The notes beneath the pieces were generated by a model, which had not been told where the DNA came from, did no database searches, and was given only the letters and a program-made list of their open reading frames with translations. From NCBI RefSeq assembly GCF_003858635.1, contig NZ_RQJO01000009.1, positions 186,001 through 250,000 on the forward strand: DNA of 64,000 nt, in the 5' to 3' direction. The translations under genes were made by a program, and so were the position numbers. Positions 8,059 through 17,516 of the stretch are shown here, piece by piece (positions within the stretch are counted from its first letter, which is position 1; each line of letters opens with the position of its first letter). The stretch is from Larkinella rosea. Lineage in GTDB: Bacteria; Bacteroidota; Bacteroidia; Cytophagales; Spirosomataceae.

Positions 8059-9591
8059 ATGCGGGAATTAGCGGGTATCCGACGTGTTGAACTCTGGTTT
8101 GCGGTCAGTATTGCAACGATTTATGTCATTCGGCGGCTTTTGAATGAAGTCAGGGAGATTGACCGAATGGTTCAGTCACTCGGAGATGACATCCCTTCGG
8201 CCACCATCTGGCACGATCTGGCGGGCTACAACCACACGATCAACAACAATTTTCCGCTGATTGTCGGTGTGACGCATTTTCTGGCAGCCTGGTACGTTTT
8301 TCACTACCTCACCTTTCCGAACTGGATTAACAACAAAAATGATGAAAAAAACCGGTTATTAGCCGGACTGAGTGCCTTATTGGTCGTGAGCAGCGTCTCC
8401 TTTTATTACTTTTCCAAACAGCATGTTCATTACCGGCAGGACGATCTTGAGAATTATATTGGCCTGAAAGTCTATTCGTTATACAGTAAACGAAACATAC
8501 TGGCGGATTCCATCGGATTCGGAATCCTGATTTTTGCGTACGAATTACTCAGCCAACTGGCGTACTACCTCCATCGAAAAGTCCGGCAGGATTTCCGGTA
8601 CATCAGTTTGTTGATCTGGATTCCGCTGGCGATTTTTTTGATTGTCTTTGCGTTCAGTGCCAACCTGCCCGAAACACTCTGGCGCAGCCCGGTTCGCGAA
8701 GTATTGGCTTTTCTGGCCATTCCGCTCCAGATTTACTTGCTTCAGGGCTTTATCTATACGTCAATCCTACCGAATACATCGAATTTTCGTACTGCCGAAT
8801 TCCAACTGCGGATCATGGCAGGAGGGCTGTTCTGGGGATTGATGACGGTTATTTTCTGGGGCGCCCGGACCCATTTTGTGTATTATGACGCGGGAATCAA
8901 TTACGCCCTGGCTTTTCTGGTTCTTTTTGCCGCTGTGATTACGGCATTGATGCGCCGGGTGTTGAACAAAGAAAAAGTGCAGCTGCAAACCCAGGTTTCG
9001 CACACCTCTGCCGAACTGGCGGGGCTGCAATCCCAGATCAATCCGCACTTTCTGTTCAATGCCCTCAATAGTCTTTACGCGACGGCATTGAAAGAAAACA
9101 GCGAAAAAACCGCCGACGGGATTCAGAAACTGGGGGATATGATGCGGTTTATGTTGCATGAAAACAACCGGGACCGCATTCCGTTGCCGAAAGAAATCGA
9201 TTATTTGCAGAATTACATCGAACTCCAGCGGATGCGGCTGGACGAAACCCACGGCATCGAAATTCGGGTTACCATTCAGGAATCGAACCGCGACCTGTAT
9301 ATTGCGCCCATGATGTTGATTCCCTTCGTGGAAAATGCGTTCAAACACGGCATCAGTTTGCGAAATCCGTCCTGGATCTACATCACCCTGACGCTGGATT
9401 CCTCAACGATTTATTTTAAAGTCCATAATTCGCGGCACCCGGCGCCGGGCCATGATCCGGAGAAAGAGCATTCCGGTATTGGCCTGGAAAACGTGAAGAA
9501 ACGGCTGGAACTGATCTATCCCGGACGGTATACCTTAGCGATTCAGGAGTCGGAACAAGACTATTTTGTGGCACTCACCATTCGATATTAA
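8059..9591 (+). CDS. LytS/YehU-type sensor histidine kinase with polytopic membrane sensor
   Basis: A 510-residue kinase. The N-terminal 310 residues contain about seven or eight hydrophobic segments, including HFLAAWYVFHYLTF and IMAGGLFWGLMTVIFWG. The His_kinase domain follows, with phospho-acceptor H330 in QINPHFLFNALNSL and the ATP-binding GIGLENVKKRLEL. It is encoded 12 nt upstream of a LytTR response regulator and should form a two-component pair with it. The signal is unknown. No target gene can be assigned from the sequence, though the next gene downstream encodes an outer-membrane protein. Confidence 0.92.
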   Translation: MRELAGIRRVELWFAVSIATIYVIRRLLNEVREIDRMVQSLGDDIPSATIWHDLAGYNHTINNNFPLIVGVTHFLAAWYVFHYLTFPNWINNKNDEKNRLLAGLSALLVVSSVSFYYFSKQHVHYRQDDLENYIGLKVYSLYSKRNILADSIGFGILIFAYELLSQLAYYLHRKVRQDFRYISLLIWIPLAIFLIVFAFSANLPETLWRSPVREVLAFLAIPLQIYLLQGFIYTSILPNTSNFRTAEFQLRIMAGGLFWGLMTVIFWGARTHFVYYDAGINYALAFLVLFAAVITALMRRVLNKEKVQLQTQVSHTSAELAGLQSQINPHFLFNALNSLYATALKENSEKTADGIQKLGDMMRFMLHENNRDRIPLPKEIDYLQNYIELQRMRLDETHGIEIRVTIQESNRDLYIAPMMLIPFVENAFKHGISLRNPSWIYITLTLDSSTIYFKVHNSRHPAPGHDPEKEHSGIGLENVKKRLELIYPGRYTLAIQESEQDYFVALTIRY

Positions 9592-9603
9592 TCAAAACCG
9601 CCT

Positions 9604-10296
9604 ATGTTGACCGCCATTGCCATCGACGACGAACCGCAGGCTTTAGAAGTCGTGCGATTGCATGCTGCTAAAGTTCCGTTTCTCGACTTGAAAGCGGCTT
9701 TTACCGACGCGTTTGAAGCCATACCCTACTTGCAAAAAAACAAAATCGACCTGATTTTCCTGGATATAAAAATGCCGGATATTTCGGGAATCGAGTTTGT
9801 CAACTGCCTGCAAACCGTGCCGATGGTGGTGTTTACGACGGCCTATTCCGACTACGCCGTTCAGGGATTCGAACTGGACGCCATCGACTATTTACTGAAA
9901 CCGTTTCCGCTGGCCCGGTTTTTAAAATCGTGTAACAAAGCATTGGATTTCAAAAATTTACGGGAGAATAGTGACGAAGAGTTCATCTTTGTAAAAACCG
10001 GTTATGAAGAAGAAAAAGTCTGGCTGGACGATATTTTATACCTGGAAGCCGACGGCAATTATGTTACGTTCGTGCTGAAAAACCGCAAGCTGTTGAGCCG
10101 CCAGACCATGTCCGACAGTTTGCGAAATCTGCCCGAAAACCAGTTTATCCGGGTTCACCGTTCCTACAGCATTTCCTTCCGGAAAATTGAGAAAATTGCC
10201 CGGAGTGAGATTACCGTCGCCAGCGTTAAAATTCCGGTGGGCGCTTCCTACGAAGATCGGTTAACGGAAATCAAAGCCCGGCTTTCCAAAAGTTGA
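9604..10296 (+). CDS. LytTR-family response regulator
   Basis: A 230-residue regulator with a receiver domain (acidic pocket D8, D9; phospho-acceptor D54 in FLDIKMPD; conserved Lys in DYLLKPF) and a C-terminal LytTR DNA-binding domain (YLEADGNYVTFVLKNRK, then FIRVHRSYSI). It is the cognate partner of the kinase encoded immediately upstream. LytTR regulators bind direct repeats upstream of target genes; I could not identify a convincing pair in this window. Confidence 0.93.
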   Translation: MLTAIAIDDEPQALEVVRLHAAKVPFLDLKAAFTDAFEAIPYLQKNKIDLIFLDIKMPDISGIEFVNCLQTVPMVVFTTAYSDYAVQGFELDAIDYLLKPFPLARFLKSCNKALDFKNLRENSDEEFIFVKTGYEEEKVWLDDILYLEADGNYVTFVLKNRKLLSRQTMSDSLRNLPENQFIRVHRSYSISFRKIEKIARSEITVASVKIPVGASYEDRLTEIKARLSKS

Positions 10297-10541
10297 CCTT
10301 TTGTCCGTACGTCGCCTAAAGGCGTAGTTTGAATGACGAAAGTGGGGCCAGAAACTAAAAACCCGTTTGTGTAGGACTTTAAATAGAAAAATATAAATTG
10401 CTTGACGCAACCATCCAATGGGCCAGACCGTTACTCCTATGTGCGGGGAGTTCCAGATGATGGTTCGCAGACACGGGCGAGGATTTCGTAGTGTCAAAGT
10501 AATCTGTTATTTTTATCCTTATAAAGTTTTTCAACACGACC

Positions 10542-11285
10542 GTGTCACGAGTTTTACAGATAGTATCCATCCTGGGTTTGCTGCTGACAGTGCGCAGTGC
10601 GCATGCCCAAACCACCGACACCGACGAAGATAAGTACACCACCGTAACGACGTACGGTGTTACGACGAATACCAATTCCGGCATTTTGGGCGGTTTTGTT
10701 TTCCGGCATTCCAAGGCCTTACCGAATTTGTTCCAGGGCAAACGGCAGTTTCGCTACCTGGCGCTTGAAATCGTCAATGTAAAACATCCGAAAGAAGTAC
10801 AATCGCAGACGCCTTATTCCGGAGCCCGGTATGTATATAACAAGCAGAATTATCTGTTCGTCGTTCGTCCGCAATACGGTCGTGAAGTTTCGCTCTTCTC
10901 GCGTACGGCCGATGAAGGCATTGCCATCAATGGCATTCTGGCCGTAGGCCCGTCCATTGGGGTGATCAAACCGTATTATGTGCAGTATACGGCGCGGCCC
11001 GGTCAGGTCGATACCCGCCCGTTCGATCCGAGTTTGCAGCCCGAACTCATCGTTGGAGCCGGAAGCTTTTTTCAGGGCTTCGACAAATCGAAACTCACGC
11101 TGGGCCTGAACTTCAAAGCCGCCGTAGCGTTTGAACTGAGCGCTTTCCGCAACAACATGACCGGTTTGGAAATCGGTTTTCTGGCCGAAGCCTTCCCCAA
11201 AGAAGTAGTTATCATGAATGCGACCAATAACCGCAGCGTGTATACATCCGGTTTTGTAACGCTGTTTTTCGGGAATAAGAAATAG
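10542..11285 (+). CDS. Predicted outer-membrane beta-barrel protein, GTG start
   Basis: A 247-residue protein with a signal peptide (SRVLQIVSILGLLLTVRSAHAQ) that starts at GTG 10542; no ATG fits. The mature part alternates polar and hydrophobic residues with many aromatic residues and ends in SGFVTLFFGNKK, which suits a small beta-barrel. It is the first gene before lipA, with a purine-rich hairpin filling part of the gap. I do not recognise the family; the localisation is inferred from the signal peptide and strand pattern. Confidence 0.7.
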   Translation: MSRVLQIVSILGLLLTVRSAHAQTTDTDEDKYTTVTTYGVTTNTNSGILGGFVFRHSKALPNLFQGKRQFRYLALEIVNVKHPKEVQSQTPYSGARYVYNKQNYLFVVRPQYGREVSLFSRTADEGIAINGILAVGPSIGVIKPYYVQYTARPGQVDTRPFDPSLQPELIVGAGSFFQGFDKSKLTLGLNFKAAVAFELSAFRNNMTGLEIGFLAEAFPKEVVIMNATNNRSVYTSGFVTLFFGNKK

Positions 11286-11289
11286 ATTT

Positions 11290-11384
11290 AGGAGGAGAAA
11301 GGGAGGAAGGGAAGAGTGGAGGAAAGGGTATCGGGTGGTTCCGAATGCATCCTCCCTTCTTCCCTTCCTCCTTTTTCCTTTCCT
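11290..11384. repeat. Purine/pyrimidine inverted repeat between the OMP gene and lipA
   Basis: It begins 4 nt after the OMP stop. The left arm is almost pure purine (words GGAGGAGAAAGG, GGAGGAAGGGAAG), the right arm almost pure pyrimidine (CTTCCCTTCCTCC), and the arms pair imperfectly around a 23-nt centre. The same style of element follows lipA at 12326. Confidence 0.75.
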
Positions 11385-11446
11385 GCTTTTTCCCGAACTT
11401 TACTGCCCGAAAATCCATTGTGTAAAAAACTGGATTGAGGTTTGCT

Positions 11447-12325
11447 ATGATTGAACTTCCCGTAATACCCTCCGAACAGCAGCGTAAGAAACGCCCCGAT
11501 TGGCTGCGGGTGAAACTACCCATTGGCCCGGAATACGCCAAAGTCCGTAAATTAGTCGATACCTATAAGTTACATACCATTTGTGAAAGCGGCAATTGCC
11601 CGAACATGGGTGAGTGCTGGGGCGCCGGAACGGCCACGTTCATGATCCTGGGCAACGTCTGCACGCGCAGCTGTACCTTCTGCGCCGTCGCCACGGGCCG
11701 CCCGAACGAATATGATACCGACGAACCCCGCCGGGTGGCCGAAGCGATTCTGCTGATGAAAGTCAAACACGCCGTCATTACGTCCGTGAACCGCGACGAA
11801 CTGAAAGACCGGGGTGCCGAAATCTGGTACCAGACCGTTCGGGCCGTGAAAGATGTGTCGCCGACGACCACCATCGAAACGCTGATTCCCGATACCAAAG
11901 GCAATTGGGATGCGCTGACCCGGATGATCGAAGCCGGTCAGGAAGTGGTTTCACACAACATGGAAACCGTTGAACGGCTGTACCGACGCGTGCGTCCGCA
12001 GGCCCGGTATGAACGCAGTCTGGAACAGATCCGGCGGACGAAAGACTTCGGTCAGCGCACCAAATCGGGCATCATGCTGGGGTTGGGCGAAACCGTTGAT
12101 GAAGTGCTGAAAGCGATGGATGACCTGGTCGAGCACGGTCTAGACATTCTGACGTTGGGCCAATACCTGCAACCAACCAAGATGCACCACGAAGTGATCG
12201 AGTGGATTCACCCGGAAACGTTCGCGATGTACAAGGAAGAAGGCTTGAAACGCGGGTTGAAATACGTCGAATCCGGCCCGCTGGTGCGCTCGTCGTACCA
12301 TGCCGAACGCCATGTGAATGTCTGA
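11447..12325 (+). CDS. lipA: Lipoyl synthase
   Basis: A 292-residue radical SAM enzyme that inserts two sulfurs into octanoyl groups on 2-oxoacid dehydrogenase E2 subunits and GcvH. The auxiliary [4Fe-4S] cluster ligands C46, C51 and C57 and the radical SAM ligands C72, C76 and C79 (CTRSCTFC) are all present. The conserved RSSYHA near the C-terminus supplies the unusual Ser ligand. ATG 11447 is preferred over an in-frame TTG at 11435 that would add MRFA. Both flanking gaps are filled by purine-rich hairpins. No lipB is nearby. Confidence 0.97.
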   Translation: MIELPVIPSEQQRKKRPDWLRVKLPIGPEYAKVRKLVDTYKLHTICESGNCPNMGECWGAGTATFMILGNVCTRSCTFCAVATGRPNEYDTDEPRRVAEAILLMKVKHAVITSVNRDELKDRGAEIWYQTVRAVKDVSPTTTIETLIPDTKGNWDALTRMIEAGQEVVSHNMETVERLYRRVRPQARYERSLEQIRRTKDFGQRTKSGIMLGLGETVDEVLKAMDDLVEHGLDILTLGQYLQPTKMHHEVIEWIHPETFAMYKEEGLKRGLKYVESGPLVRSSYHAERHVNV

Positions 12326-12430
12326 GAAGAAGAAACGGAGGAAGGAGAAACGGAGAAAGGAGAAACGGAGGATAGGTTTTAAAGCCTTTTTCCATTTCTC
12401 CTTTCTCCTTTCCTCCTTTTTTCTTTTCTT
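12326..12430. repeat. Purine/pyrimidine inverted repeat between lipA and crtY
   Basis: It starts on the base after the lipA stop and ends 8 nt before the crtY start, so it fills the gap. The left arm repeats the word GGAGAAACGGAG about three times; the right arm carries the complement (TTTCTCCTTTCTCC). Arms are separated by a short TAGGTTTTAAAG centre. Confidence 0.8.
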
Positions 12431-12437
12431 GTTATGA

Positions 12438-13622
12438 ATGAAAAAATACGACTTCATCATCGCCGGGGGCGGAATGGCCGGATTAAGTCTGGCCTATTAC
12501 CTGAGCCTTTCGCCCCTGCGCGACCGTTCCATCCTGATTCTTGATAAAGAAACCAAAAGCCGCAATGACCGGACCTGGTGTTTCTGGGAGGATAAAGACG
12601 GCCCTTTTGAGTCGATATTGTTTCGGAAATGGAATACCGTCGAATTCTTTGGAACGACCTTCAACGGCTTGCTCGACATCGGCGATTACCAGTATAAAAT
12701 GCTGCGGGGCATTGATTTCTACGCGTTTATGAAGAATCACCTCGCCCAGTTCCCCTCCATCGAATTCCGGCAGGTTACCGTCAATCGCGTTAAAGATACA
12801 CCACAAGGCGGTTTTGTGATTGCTGACGACGAACCCTACATTGCTGATTTTGTGTTCGACAGCACGCACGCGCTGAAACTCAACCGGCCCGAAAACCACA
12901 ACCTCTGGCAACATTTCAAGGGCTGGACGATTTCCACCGAGAAACCGTGTTTTGATGTCGAAAAACCGTGTATGATGGACTTCCGGGTCGACCAGCAGGG
13001 GGATTGCCGGTTTTTGTACATTCTTCCTTTCGACGAACGGACGGCGCTGGTAGAATACACCATTTTCAACAACCAGCTCCTGTCGGATGAACAGTACGAA
13101 ACCGCTTTGCTAACCTATATTGACCGGTTTGTGGACACCGGTGGTTATTCGGTTCAGGAAACGGAATTTGGCATTATCCCGATGTCGGACGAACCCACCA
13201 ACGAACGTCCGGGCAAGCATGTGGTTCGGATTGGTACGGCGGGTGGGTACACAAAACCGTCAACCGGTTACACCTTCCAGCGAACGCAGCGGTACCTGCA
13301 GGAAATTGTTCAGAATCTGGTCGCCGAGGGCAAACCGAAACGCCATAAACCGTGGATTCGGCGGGTGTTCAAGCGGTTTCTGGACAGTGTACTGCTGAAT
13401 GTATTGGAATACCGCCGTCATCCCGCCGATGATATCTTCACGCGTTTGTACGAGCGAAATCCGCCGGTTCAGATTTTCCGGTTTCTGGACGAGGATACGA
13501 CGTTCGCCGAGGATCTGAAAATCATGACGACGGTTCCGCTGGGTGCTTTTACCATCGCAGCACTGGACGTGTTTCGCAAACGCATTTTCCCCGGTTTGGT
13601 CCGAAAACCGCCGGTCAGCTAG
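12438..13622 (+). CDS. crtY: Lycopene beta-cyclase
   Basis: A 394-residue flavoprotein of the CrtY/CrtL lineage that forms the beta-ionone rings of carotenoids. The dinucleotide-binding motif IIAGGGMAGLSLAYYL is at the N-terminus, followed by the family signatures NDRTWCFWE and GTAGGYTKPSTGYTF. The length is normal. It is read from the lipA transcript direction with a repeat-filled gap, away from any crtB/crtI cluster, so the other carotenoid genes must lie elsewhere. The product implies a pigmented organism. Confidence 0.93.
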   Translation: MKKYDFIIAGGGMAGLSLAYYLSLSPLRDRSILILDKETKSRNDRTWCFWEDKDGPFESILFRKWNTVEFFGTTFNGLLDIGDYQYKMLRGIDFYAFMKNHLAQFPSIEFRQVTVNRVKDTPQGGFVIADDEPYIADFVFDSTHALKLNRPENHNLWQHFKGWTISTEKPCFDVEKPCMMDFRVDQQGDCRFLYILPFDERTALVEYTIFNNQLLSDEQYETALLTYIDRFVDTGGYSVQETEFGIIPMSDEPTNERPGKHVVRIGTAGGYTKPSTGYTFQRTQRYLQEIVQNLVAEGKPKRHKPWIRRVFKRFLDSVLLNVLEYRRHPADDIFTRLYERNPPVQIFRFLDEDTTFAEDLKIMTTVPLGAFTIAALDVFRKRIFPGLVRKPPVS

Positions 13623-13747
13623 TGGGCTTAACTCTATTTTCTCCTAATTCATTCAGGAAATTTGCAAAATCCGTCAATACCGGCGAATTTCATGAGTAGT
13701 ATTTTACCAAAAAAACTTTATTATGTAATAATGACAAATTGAGCCTC

Positions 13748-16297
13748 ATGTTCAAGCGCGCTTATTCCATTTACCTGATTGGTGCCGGACTTTTAGGGCT
13801 GTTAAGCTTTAAAACCAGCTTCGTGACAACCGGGGACGAAGGTCCTTCTCCGGCCAAAACACCCGCCGAAGAACTGGCTACTTTTCAGATTGAACCGGGT
13901 TTGAAAGTGCAACTGGTGGCAGCTGAGCCGATGGTTCAGGACCCGGTTGTTATCACGTTCGATGAAGACGGGCGACTCTGGGTGGTCGAAATGCGGGGAT
14001 TCATGCCCAACATCGACGGAACCGGTGAGGATAAACCGGTAGGGCGCATTTCGGTACTGGAAGATACAAACGGCGACGGACAGATGGATGTCAGCAAGAT
14101 ATACCTGGATAGTCTGGTTATGCCGCGCGCGCTGGCCCTGGTTCCGGGTGGTGCGTTGGTGGTTGAAAACGGTGGACTGTGGCTGACCAAAGACACCAAC
14201 GGCGATCTGAAAGCGGATTCAAAAACGATGATCGACCCGTCGTACGCCGGGAGCGGCCTGCCCGAACACTCCGGAAATGGCCTCTGGCGCAGCATGGACA
14301 ACTGGTACTACAACGCCAAATCCCGCCTTCGCTATCGGCTGAACAACGGCAAATGGGAGCGTGACAGTACCGAATTTCGGGGGCAGTGGGGCATTAGCCA
14401 CGACGATAAAGGGCGGTTATACTACAACTACAACTGGTCGCAGCTCCACGCCGATCTGGTGCCACCCAATTACCTTTCCCGGAATAAAAACCATACCTCG
14501 ACAACCGGCATCGACCATGGTTTGACCATCGACCGGCGGGTGTATCCGATCCGGCCCAATCCGGCGGTCAACCGGGGCTATATTCCCGGGACGTTGGACA
14601 AAGAAGGGCGTTTGCTGGAATTTACGGCGGCCTGTTCACCGCTTTTTTACCGGGGAACCGCTTTGCCGAAGGAGTATTACGGCAATGTGTTCGTTTGCGA
14701 ACCTTCCGGGAATTTGATTAAACGCAATGTAGTCGAGGAAAGTGGGATCCTGATCAGTGCGAAAGATCCGCATCCGGGGCGCGAATTTTGGGCTTCGACC
14801 GATGAGCGGTTTCGACCGGTTCACCAGACAACGGGCCCCGACGGCGCCCTGTACGTGGCCGATATGTACCGGGGATTGATTCAGCACAAAGCCTATGTGA
14901 CGCCGTATTTACGCGAACAGTCGATCAATCGGCATCTCGTCACACCAGTGAATCGGGGGCGAATCTGGCGGGTTGTTCCGGCCGACTGGAAACCCGGAAA
15001 ACCGCTTAAACTTTCAACGGCTTCTTCCAAAGACCTGATTCAGGAATTGTCGAGTCCCGACGGCTGGCATCGCGACGTGGCGCAGCGGTTACTGGTGGAA
15101 CGAAACGACAAAACCGTTCGTCAGGCGCTGACCGATCTGGCGCTTAAAGGCGAAAATCAGTTCGGGCGGTTTCATGCGCTGTGGACGCTGGATGGGTTAA
15201 AACTGAGCAGTTCGAATGTTCTTTTAAGTTTGATCGCCGACCCCGATGCCCTCCTTAAAACCACTGCCCTGCGCTTACTGGAACCGATTGCCAAAACGGA
15301 TAAAACCGTTCGGGCGAAACTGGAGCAACAACTGCTGAAACAATGGGAAACCGCCCCGATTGAGCAGATTCTCCAGATGACGTTTACCGCCGGGCTTCTT
15401 GATCCGACCGTTTCGCACCAGCTGCTGGCCGGGATTGTGAATAAATACGGTTCCACAGCTTTGATCCGGGATGCTGCCCTCAGCAGCCTCCAAAATCAGG
15501 AATTCGCCTTTTTGCAAACGCTGTTGAAAGCACCGCAGTGGCAAACGCATGAGCCATCGAAAGAGATTTTTCTGGAAATGCTGACGACATCCATCGTTCG
15601 GAAGCGAAACCCGGCGGAACTGGCTGCAACGCTCACGTTACTGGAAAAAGAGCCGCTGGGCTGGCAGGAAAAGGCGGTTTTAACCAGCCTGGCCATTCAG
15701 GGCAGTACGACGAAGAAACCGATCAAACTGGCTTCGGCACCTAAATTACTGGCCCGGTCGAATTCGGGCATTGAACCGTCGCGGCTGGAGAATCTGGCAG
15801 CCTTGTTCGAGTGGCCCGGCCATACCGCCGTCAAGGTGAATACGACCCAAAAGAGTTTGTTAAGCGATGACGAGCAGAAATTGTTCGCTGCGGGGCGACA
15901 ACTTTACCTGAGTACTTGTTCCGGTTGCCACGGCACCGATGGCGCAGGATTGAACCGGTTTGGACCTCCGCTCATTGGCTCCGACTGGGTATTGGGCGAC
16001 GAAAAACGACTCGCCCTCGTTCTCCTGCATGGCATGGAAGGGCCGGTTGAAGTGGCGAAGAAGGTGTACGATGTGCCGGATATTCTGCCGGTGATGCCCT
16101 CGCATTCGACGATGGATGACAATTCGATTACGTCCATTCTGATGTACATCCGCAATGAGTGGGGCAACAACGCCGGTCCAATTGGAAAACGGACAGTGGC
16201 CATGACCCGTGTGACATCGCAGGGACGCGTGGTGCCCTGGACGGCCAAAGAACTGAATAATTACATGCTGGAAGCCAAAACCTCGGTCGGAAAGTAA
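13748..16297 (+). CDS. PVC-type heme-binding dehydrogenase: beta-propeller, HEAT-like region and cytochrome c
   Basis: An 849-residue exported protein. ATG 13748 is chosen over a TTG at 13739; it gives a signal-like N-terminus (FKRAYSIYLIGAGLLGLLSF). Residues about 45-410 resemble the propeller of PQQ-type sugar dehydrogenases (WVVEMRGFMPN; TGPDGALYVADMYRG). A helical HEAT-like part follows, then a C-terminal cytochrome c with C724, C727 and H728 (CSGCHG). The family is common in Planctomycetes and Cytophagales and is thought to oxidise sugars or alditols in the periplasm. A sugar isomerase-type gene follows 45 nt on. Substrate unproven. Confidence 0.85.
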   Translation: MFKRAYSIYLIGAGLLGLLSFKTSFVTTGDEGPSPAKTPAEELATFQIEPGLKVQLVAAEPMVQDPVVITFDEDGRLWVVEMRGFMPNIDGTGEDKPVGRISVLEDTNGDGQMDVSKIYLDSLVMPRALALVPGGALVVENGGLWLTKDTNGDLKADSKTMIDPSYAGSGLPEHSGNGLWRSMDNWYYNAKSRLRYRLNNGKWERDSTEFRGQWGISHDDKGRLYYNYNWSQLHADLVPPNYLSRNKNHTSTTGIDHGLTIDRRVYPIRPNPAVNRGYIPGTLDKEGRLLEFTAACSPLFYRGTALPKEYYGNVFVCEPSGNLIKRNVVEESGILISAKDPHPGREFWASTDERFRPVHQTTGPDGALYVADMYRGLIQHKAYVTPYLREQSINRHLVTPVNRGRIWRVVPADWKPGKPLKLSTASSKDLIQELSSPDGWHRDVAQRLLVERNDKTVRQALTDLALKGENQFGRFHALWTLDGLKLSSSNVLLSLIADPDALLKTTALRLLEPIAKTDKTVRAKLEQQLLKQWETAPIEQILQMTFTAGLLDPTVSHQLLAGIVNKYGSTALIRDAALSSLQNQEFAFLQTLLKAPQWQTHEPSKEIFLEMLTTSIVRKRNPAELAATLTLLEKEPLGWQEKAVLTSLAIQGSTTKKPIKLASAPKLLARSNSGIEPSRLENLAALFEWPGHTAVKVNTTQKSLLSDDEQKLFAAGRQLYLSTCSGCHGTDGAGLNRFGPPLIGSDWVLGDEKRLALVLLHGMEGPVEVAKKVYDVPDILPVMPSHSTMDDNSITSILMYIRNEWGNNAGPIGKRTVAMTRVTSQGRVVPWTAKELNNYMLEAKTSVGK

Positions 16298-16342
16298 ACC
16301 GGCTGAACTACATATCTGACTATTCCTAAACCCGTTGTAACC

Positions 16343-17401
16343 ATGTACAGACGTGAATTTATCCAGAAAGCAGCTGCCGGAGCCTTCGCGCTCTCGTTGC
16401 CTAAAATGCCTGCCTTTCTGAAAGACGTGCCGATGGGGGTGGTGGTGCATTCCTACGGATTTCGCTGGAATTCAAAGATTGAAAGCAGTAAGTTTCCCGG
16501 TTTTACGAACGCCATCGAACTGGTGGATCACTGCAAGGAAATTGGGGCGGGGGGCGTGCAAACCGTCGTGAAAGACTGGTCGGCGGATTTTGCCAGAAAG
16601 CTTCGGAACGAGCGCGAAAAAGTGGGGCTCTATCTGGAAGGTTCCATTGGATTGCCCAAAAGACCGGAACAGGTGGCGGCTTTTGAGCAGGAAGTGATTA
16701 ACGCCAAAGAAGCCGGAGCGACCATTTTGCGGACGGTTTGCTCGAGCGGGCGACGCTACGAAACCTACCACTCCAACGAGGAATGGCAGAACGTCAAGAA
16801 AAACGCGCTGGTGTCGTTGCAATTAGCCGAACCCGTTCTGCGGAAACACAAGGTCAAACTGGCGGTTGAAAACCACAAAGACTGGCGGGCAACGGAACTG
16901 GTTGCCGCGCTGAAACAGCTGAATAGCGAGTGGATTGGCGTCACGCTGGATTTTGGTAATAGTATTTCGTTGCTCGAAGATCCGATGACGGTGGTTGAAA
17001 CGCTGGCACCGTACGTCTTCACAACGCACGTCAAAGACATGGGCGTCGCTGAATACGCCGACGGTTTTCTGCTGTCCGAAGTGCCGCTAGGGAAAGGTAT
17101 TCTGGATCTGCCGAAGATGATTGCGCTCTGCAAAAAACACAATCCGGCGGTGACCTTCAACCTCGAAATGATCACCCGCGATCCGCTGGAAATTCCGTGT
17201 CAGAAAAAAGAATATTGGGAAACCTTCGGCGATATTCCCAAATCGGATCTGGACCGCACGCTGCGCATGGTCAAAGCACAGACCTATAAGGCGGGATTGC
17301 CCCGGGTTTCCCAGTTATCGGGTGATGAAAAACTGGCAGTTGAGGAGAAAAACATTGTCGAATGCCTTTCGTACAGTAATAAGAAGTTGGGGATTAAATA
17401 G
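16343..17401 (+). CDS. Tat-signal sugar phosphate isomerase/epimerase-like TIM barrel
   Basis: A 352-residue xylose isomerase-like (AP endonuclease 2 fold) protein with a Tat-type signal (YRREFIQKAAAGAFALSL). Metal-site residues typical of the fold are visible in LAVENHKDW, GVTLDFGN and TTHVKDM. It is probably periplasmic or Tat-processed and acts on a sugar or sugar acid. It is the first gene of a four-gene run with two SDRs and an MFS transporter, all separated by repeat-filled gaps. The specific reaction is unknown. Confidence 0.82.
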   Translation: MYRREFIQKAAAGAFALSLPKMPAFLKDVPMGVVVHSYGFRWNSKIESSKFPGFTNAIELVDHCKEIGAGGVQTVVKDWSADFARKLRNEREKVGLYLEGSIGLPKRPEQVAAFEQEVINAKEAGATILRTVCSSGRRYETYHSNEEWQNVKKNALVSLQLAEPVLRKHKVKLAVENHKDWRATELVAALKQLNSEWIGVTLDFGNSISLLEDPMTVVETLAPYVFTTHVKDMGVAEYADGFLLSEVPLGKGILDLPKMIALCKKHNPAVTFNLEMITRDPLEIPCQKKEYWETFGDIPKSDLDRTLRMVKAQTYKAGLPRVSQLSGDEKLAVEEKNIVECLSYSNKKLGIK

Positions 17402-17408
17402 TGGTATC

Positions 17409-17502
17409 CGGTTTTCAGTTTACGGTATTCGGTGGCTGACGCATGTTTGCTAGCGCACGAAGTATAATGCGTCAGCTACCGAATACCGTAAACTGAAAAC
17501 CG
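17409..17502. repeat. Family A inverted repeat, 36-bp arms, between the isomerase and SDR genes
   Basis: Arms at 17409-17444 and 17467-17502 match at 35 of 36 positions; key words are CAGTTTACGGTATTCGGT and GGCTGACGCAT. The loop is 22 nt. The element starts 8 nt after the upstream stop and ends 15 nt before the next start. Related copies lie at 18308 and 51698. Confidence 0.92.
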
Positions 17503-17516
17503 TAAACAAATGAATA

